20,237 nt of DNA from a virus. The stretch lies in the IMG/VR virus record IMGVR_UViG_3300025168_000896, positions 1 through 20,237 of that record. The stretch is one strand, 5' to 3'. The translations under genes were made by a program, and so were the position numbers. Under the pieces are notes generated by a model. That model was not told the origin of the DNA, ran no database searches, and worked only from the letters and a program-made list of their open reading frames with translations. How positions within the stretch are numbered: position 1 is the first letter of the stretch; every line of letters begins with the position of its first letter. Shown here piece after piece: positions 19,101-20,237 of the stretch.

Positions 19101-19874
19101 ATGGAATTTAGAATGAATGGAAAAGAATTGAAAGAAGCAATAAATATTTGTAGACTACGGGGTAAATATAATGAAGGTATTGGTAGTAAAACCAGTGTTC
19201 TCTGTGATGATTTATTCATTGAAGTTGAGGAAGGGATGGTATATATTCAAAATGCCAATAACTATACCTATGTAGTTTATAGACATACAGATGTAGAGGC
19301 AGTTAACGGGATGGTTAATTTGTCCGGCTCAATACTTGAGAAGTATTTAAGTGATACTGATTTAGTATTTAAGAGCGATGATGGAAAAATTGAATTGACT
19401 ACTAATAACAGTGTGGTAACTTTACCTGTCTTAGGTAGGCATGAAGAACTTCATGTTATTTATAGACTGAAGGATAAGTTAAGAAACTTAAGTCGAAGGG
19501 CTATTAGAAAAATGTCGAGAGAGGGTGTAGAAATTAAAGTAACTGAAACACTTGCTCTTAAAACTATGCTTGATGTTGAATCGGAAGAACTTATGGGTGC
19601 GATGACACTTGCTGAAAAGGTAGGTAATTCAATATACAAGATTGATTGGGATGGAGAAAAACTTCTCGTAAGTTCAACTAAGAATAATGAAAGTGTTTTT
19701 ACCGAAGTAACCGCTTCTGGTAATGATAGAAAGGCTACGGTTGAAATTTCTTTACCGATTAGCAAACTTGTAAGCAGGGATAAAGAAGTTATGATTCTTT
19801 ATGATGATGAAAAGCCTGTAGTGTTTGCTAATGAAAAAGTTACGGTGCTTCGTGCGCCGAGGTTGGGTGCTTAA
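19101..19874 (+). CDS. pcn: PCNA-like DNA sliding clamp
   Basis: At 257 residues it matches the usual length of archaeal/eukaryotic PCNA (about 250) rather than the three-domain bacterial beta clamp (about 370). Two repeated halves are visible, each ending in beta hairpins; the first half ends near VVTLPVLGRHEEL and the second closes with VTVLRAPRLG, resembling PCNA's terminal YLAPR(I/V). Basic residues cluster at LKDKLRNLSRRAIRKM, possibly facing DNA. Sequence is divergent, so identification relies on length, the ending and the RFC/RecA neighbourhood. TATGGAGGAATTTAA precedes ATG 19101. It would tether the viral polymerase, which is not in this window. Confidence 0.75.
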   Translation: MEFRMNGKELKEAINICRLRGKYNEGIGSKTSVLCDDLFIEVEEGMVYIQNANNYTYVVYRHTDVEAVNGMVNLSGSILEKYLSDTDLVFKSDDGKIELTTNNSVVTLPVLGRHEELHVIYRLKDKLRNLSRRAIRKMSREGVEIKVTETLALKTMLDVESEELMGAMTLAEKVGNSIYKIDWDGEKLLVSSTKNNESVFTEVTASGNDRKATVEISLPISKLVSRDKEVMILYDDEKPVVFANEKVTVLRAPRLGA

Positions 19875-19875
19875 A

Positions 19876-20088
19876 ATGAATGGATTAAGAGATACAATAA
19901 ATGAATTAAATGCAAGAATACAAGAACTACTACAAAGTAAGAACATGGATGAAGCCGAGTTTTTAAGAATGTATGCTAAGAGTAAGTCTGTTCAAATCGC
20001 ATTTGCTATGGGTAGTCGAAGTATGGCTACAATGATGGCAAAAAGTATATTAGACACTTTAGAAGAAGTGGAGAGTGAAGAAGAATGA
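19876..20088 (+). CDS. Hypothetical helical protein, 70 aa
   Basis: I take ATG 19876, just after the clamp stop, rather than an in-frame ATG at 19825. The product is helical (MNGLRDTINELNARIQELLQ, AFAMGSRSMATMMAKSILDT) with an acidic tail (EEVESEEE), possibly a short coiled coil. No family recognised. ATGA overlap with the next gene. Confidence 0.55.
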   Translation: MNGLRDTINELNARIQELLQSKNMDEAEFLRMYAKSKSVQIAFAMGSRSMATMMAKSILDTLEEVESEEE

Positions 20089-20237
20089 GCAATAAGAGAA
20101 ATAACACAGACCAATATCCAAAACCTGTTCAAATAATAATAGATAAAGAATTGATGAAAGTTCTCCCCCCAATACTAAGTGCGTGGAAAAGAGTGCAAAA
20201 TCAAGTTAGTATTCACCATAGGGTGCATTATATCGAA
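20085..20237 (+). CDS. Partial CDS, 3' end outside window
   Basis: ATG 20085 overlaps the previous stop (ATGA). Fifty-one codons are open to the window edge. The visible part (YPKPVQIIIDKELMKVLPPI, then LSAWKRVQNQVSI) has no recognised motif. Function cannot be judged from this fragment. Confidence 0.55.
   Translation, partial: MSNKRNNTDQYPKPVQIIIDKELMKVLPPILSAWKRVQNQVSIHHRVHYIE

Noticed and set aside
19101-19874. Bacterial-type beta clamp
   Set aside because: Only 257 residues, about two-thirds of the bacterial beta subunit, and the APRL ending matches PCNA.

Overview
This window is AT-rich, almost wall-to-wall coding, and every supportable gene lies on the + strand. Genes mostly abut or overlap by 1-30 nt (ATGA, GTGA, TTGA and TAATG junctions) and usually carry a purine-rich Shine-Dalgarno (GGAGG/GAGGTG). 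It looks like part of the genome of a virus, most likely a tailed dsDNA virus infecting an archaeon. The archaeal signature is the information-processing set: an RFC small-subunit clamp loader, a PCNA-type sliding clamp, a TFB (TFIIB)-like transcription factor and a histone-fold protein. The viral signature is the density of tiny unknown genes, three tRNA genes, a B12-dependent ribonucleotide reductase, and families otherwise met in tailed phages. The combination resembles what has been described for marine euryarchaeal (Poseidoniales) magroviruses; that host assignment is inference.

Layout. 1-2820: small genes, several encoding zinc-binding microproteins, ending in a ubiquitin/ThiS-like beta-grasp protein with a C-terminal Gly-Gly. 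2821-2926: the longest clearly non-coding stretch, four consecutive inverted repeats followed by a T-run. 2941-4698: small genes interleaved with tRNA-Arg(TCT), a CAT-anticodon tRNA and tRNA-Leu(TAA). 4695-6572: class II ribonucleotide reductase. 6562-8483: small genes and an unidentified 425-residue protein. 8452-10358: minimal TFB, ThiF/E1-like protein and JAMM-motif (JAB) protease. 10292-13584: DnaJ-type zinc protein, histone fold, small genes, an apparently inactivated LAGLIDADG-fold protein and a short P-loop ATPase. 13590-15343: GroES and GroEL (group I chaperonin). 15533-19874: replication block with clamp loader, probable OB-fold ssDNA-binding protein, RecA/Sak4-like ATPase and PCNA. 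The window ends inside a further small gene.

How the genes may work together. The reductase supplies deoxynucleotides; the clamp loader, clamp, recombinase-like ATPase and putative ssDNA-binding protein would act at viral forks; TFB, histone fold, LAGLIDADG-like and winged-helix proteins could redirect transcription or package DNA; the chaperonin pair would fold viral proteins. The most interesting candidate system is a ubiquitin-like module: beta-grasp protein ending in GG-Cys-Tyr, a minimal E1 and a JAMM protease, with the modifier separated from the other two by about 6 kb. No E2 was recognised. Everything here was read by eye from sequence; no alignment, profile search or structure prediction was run.
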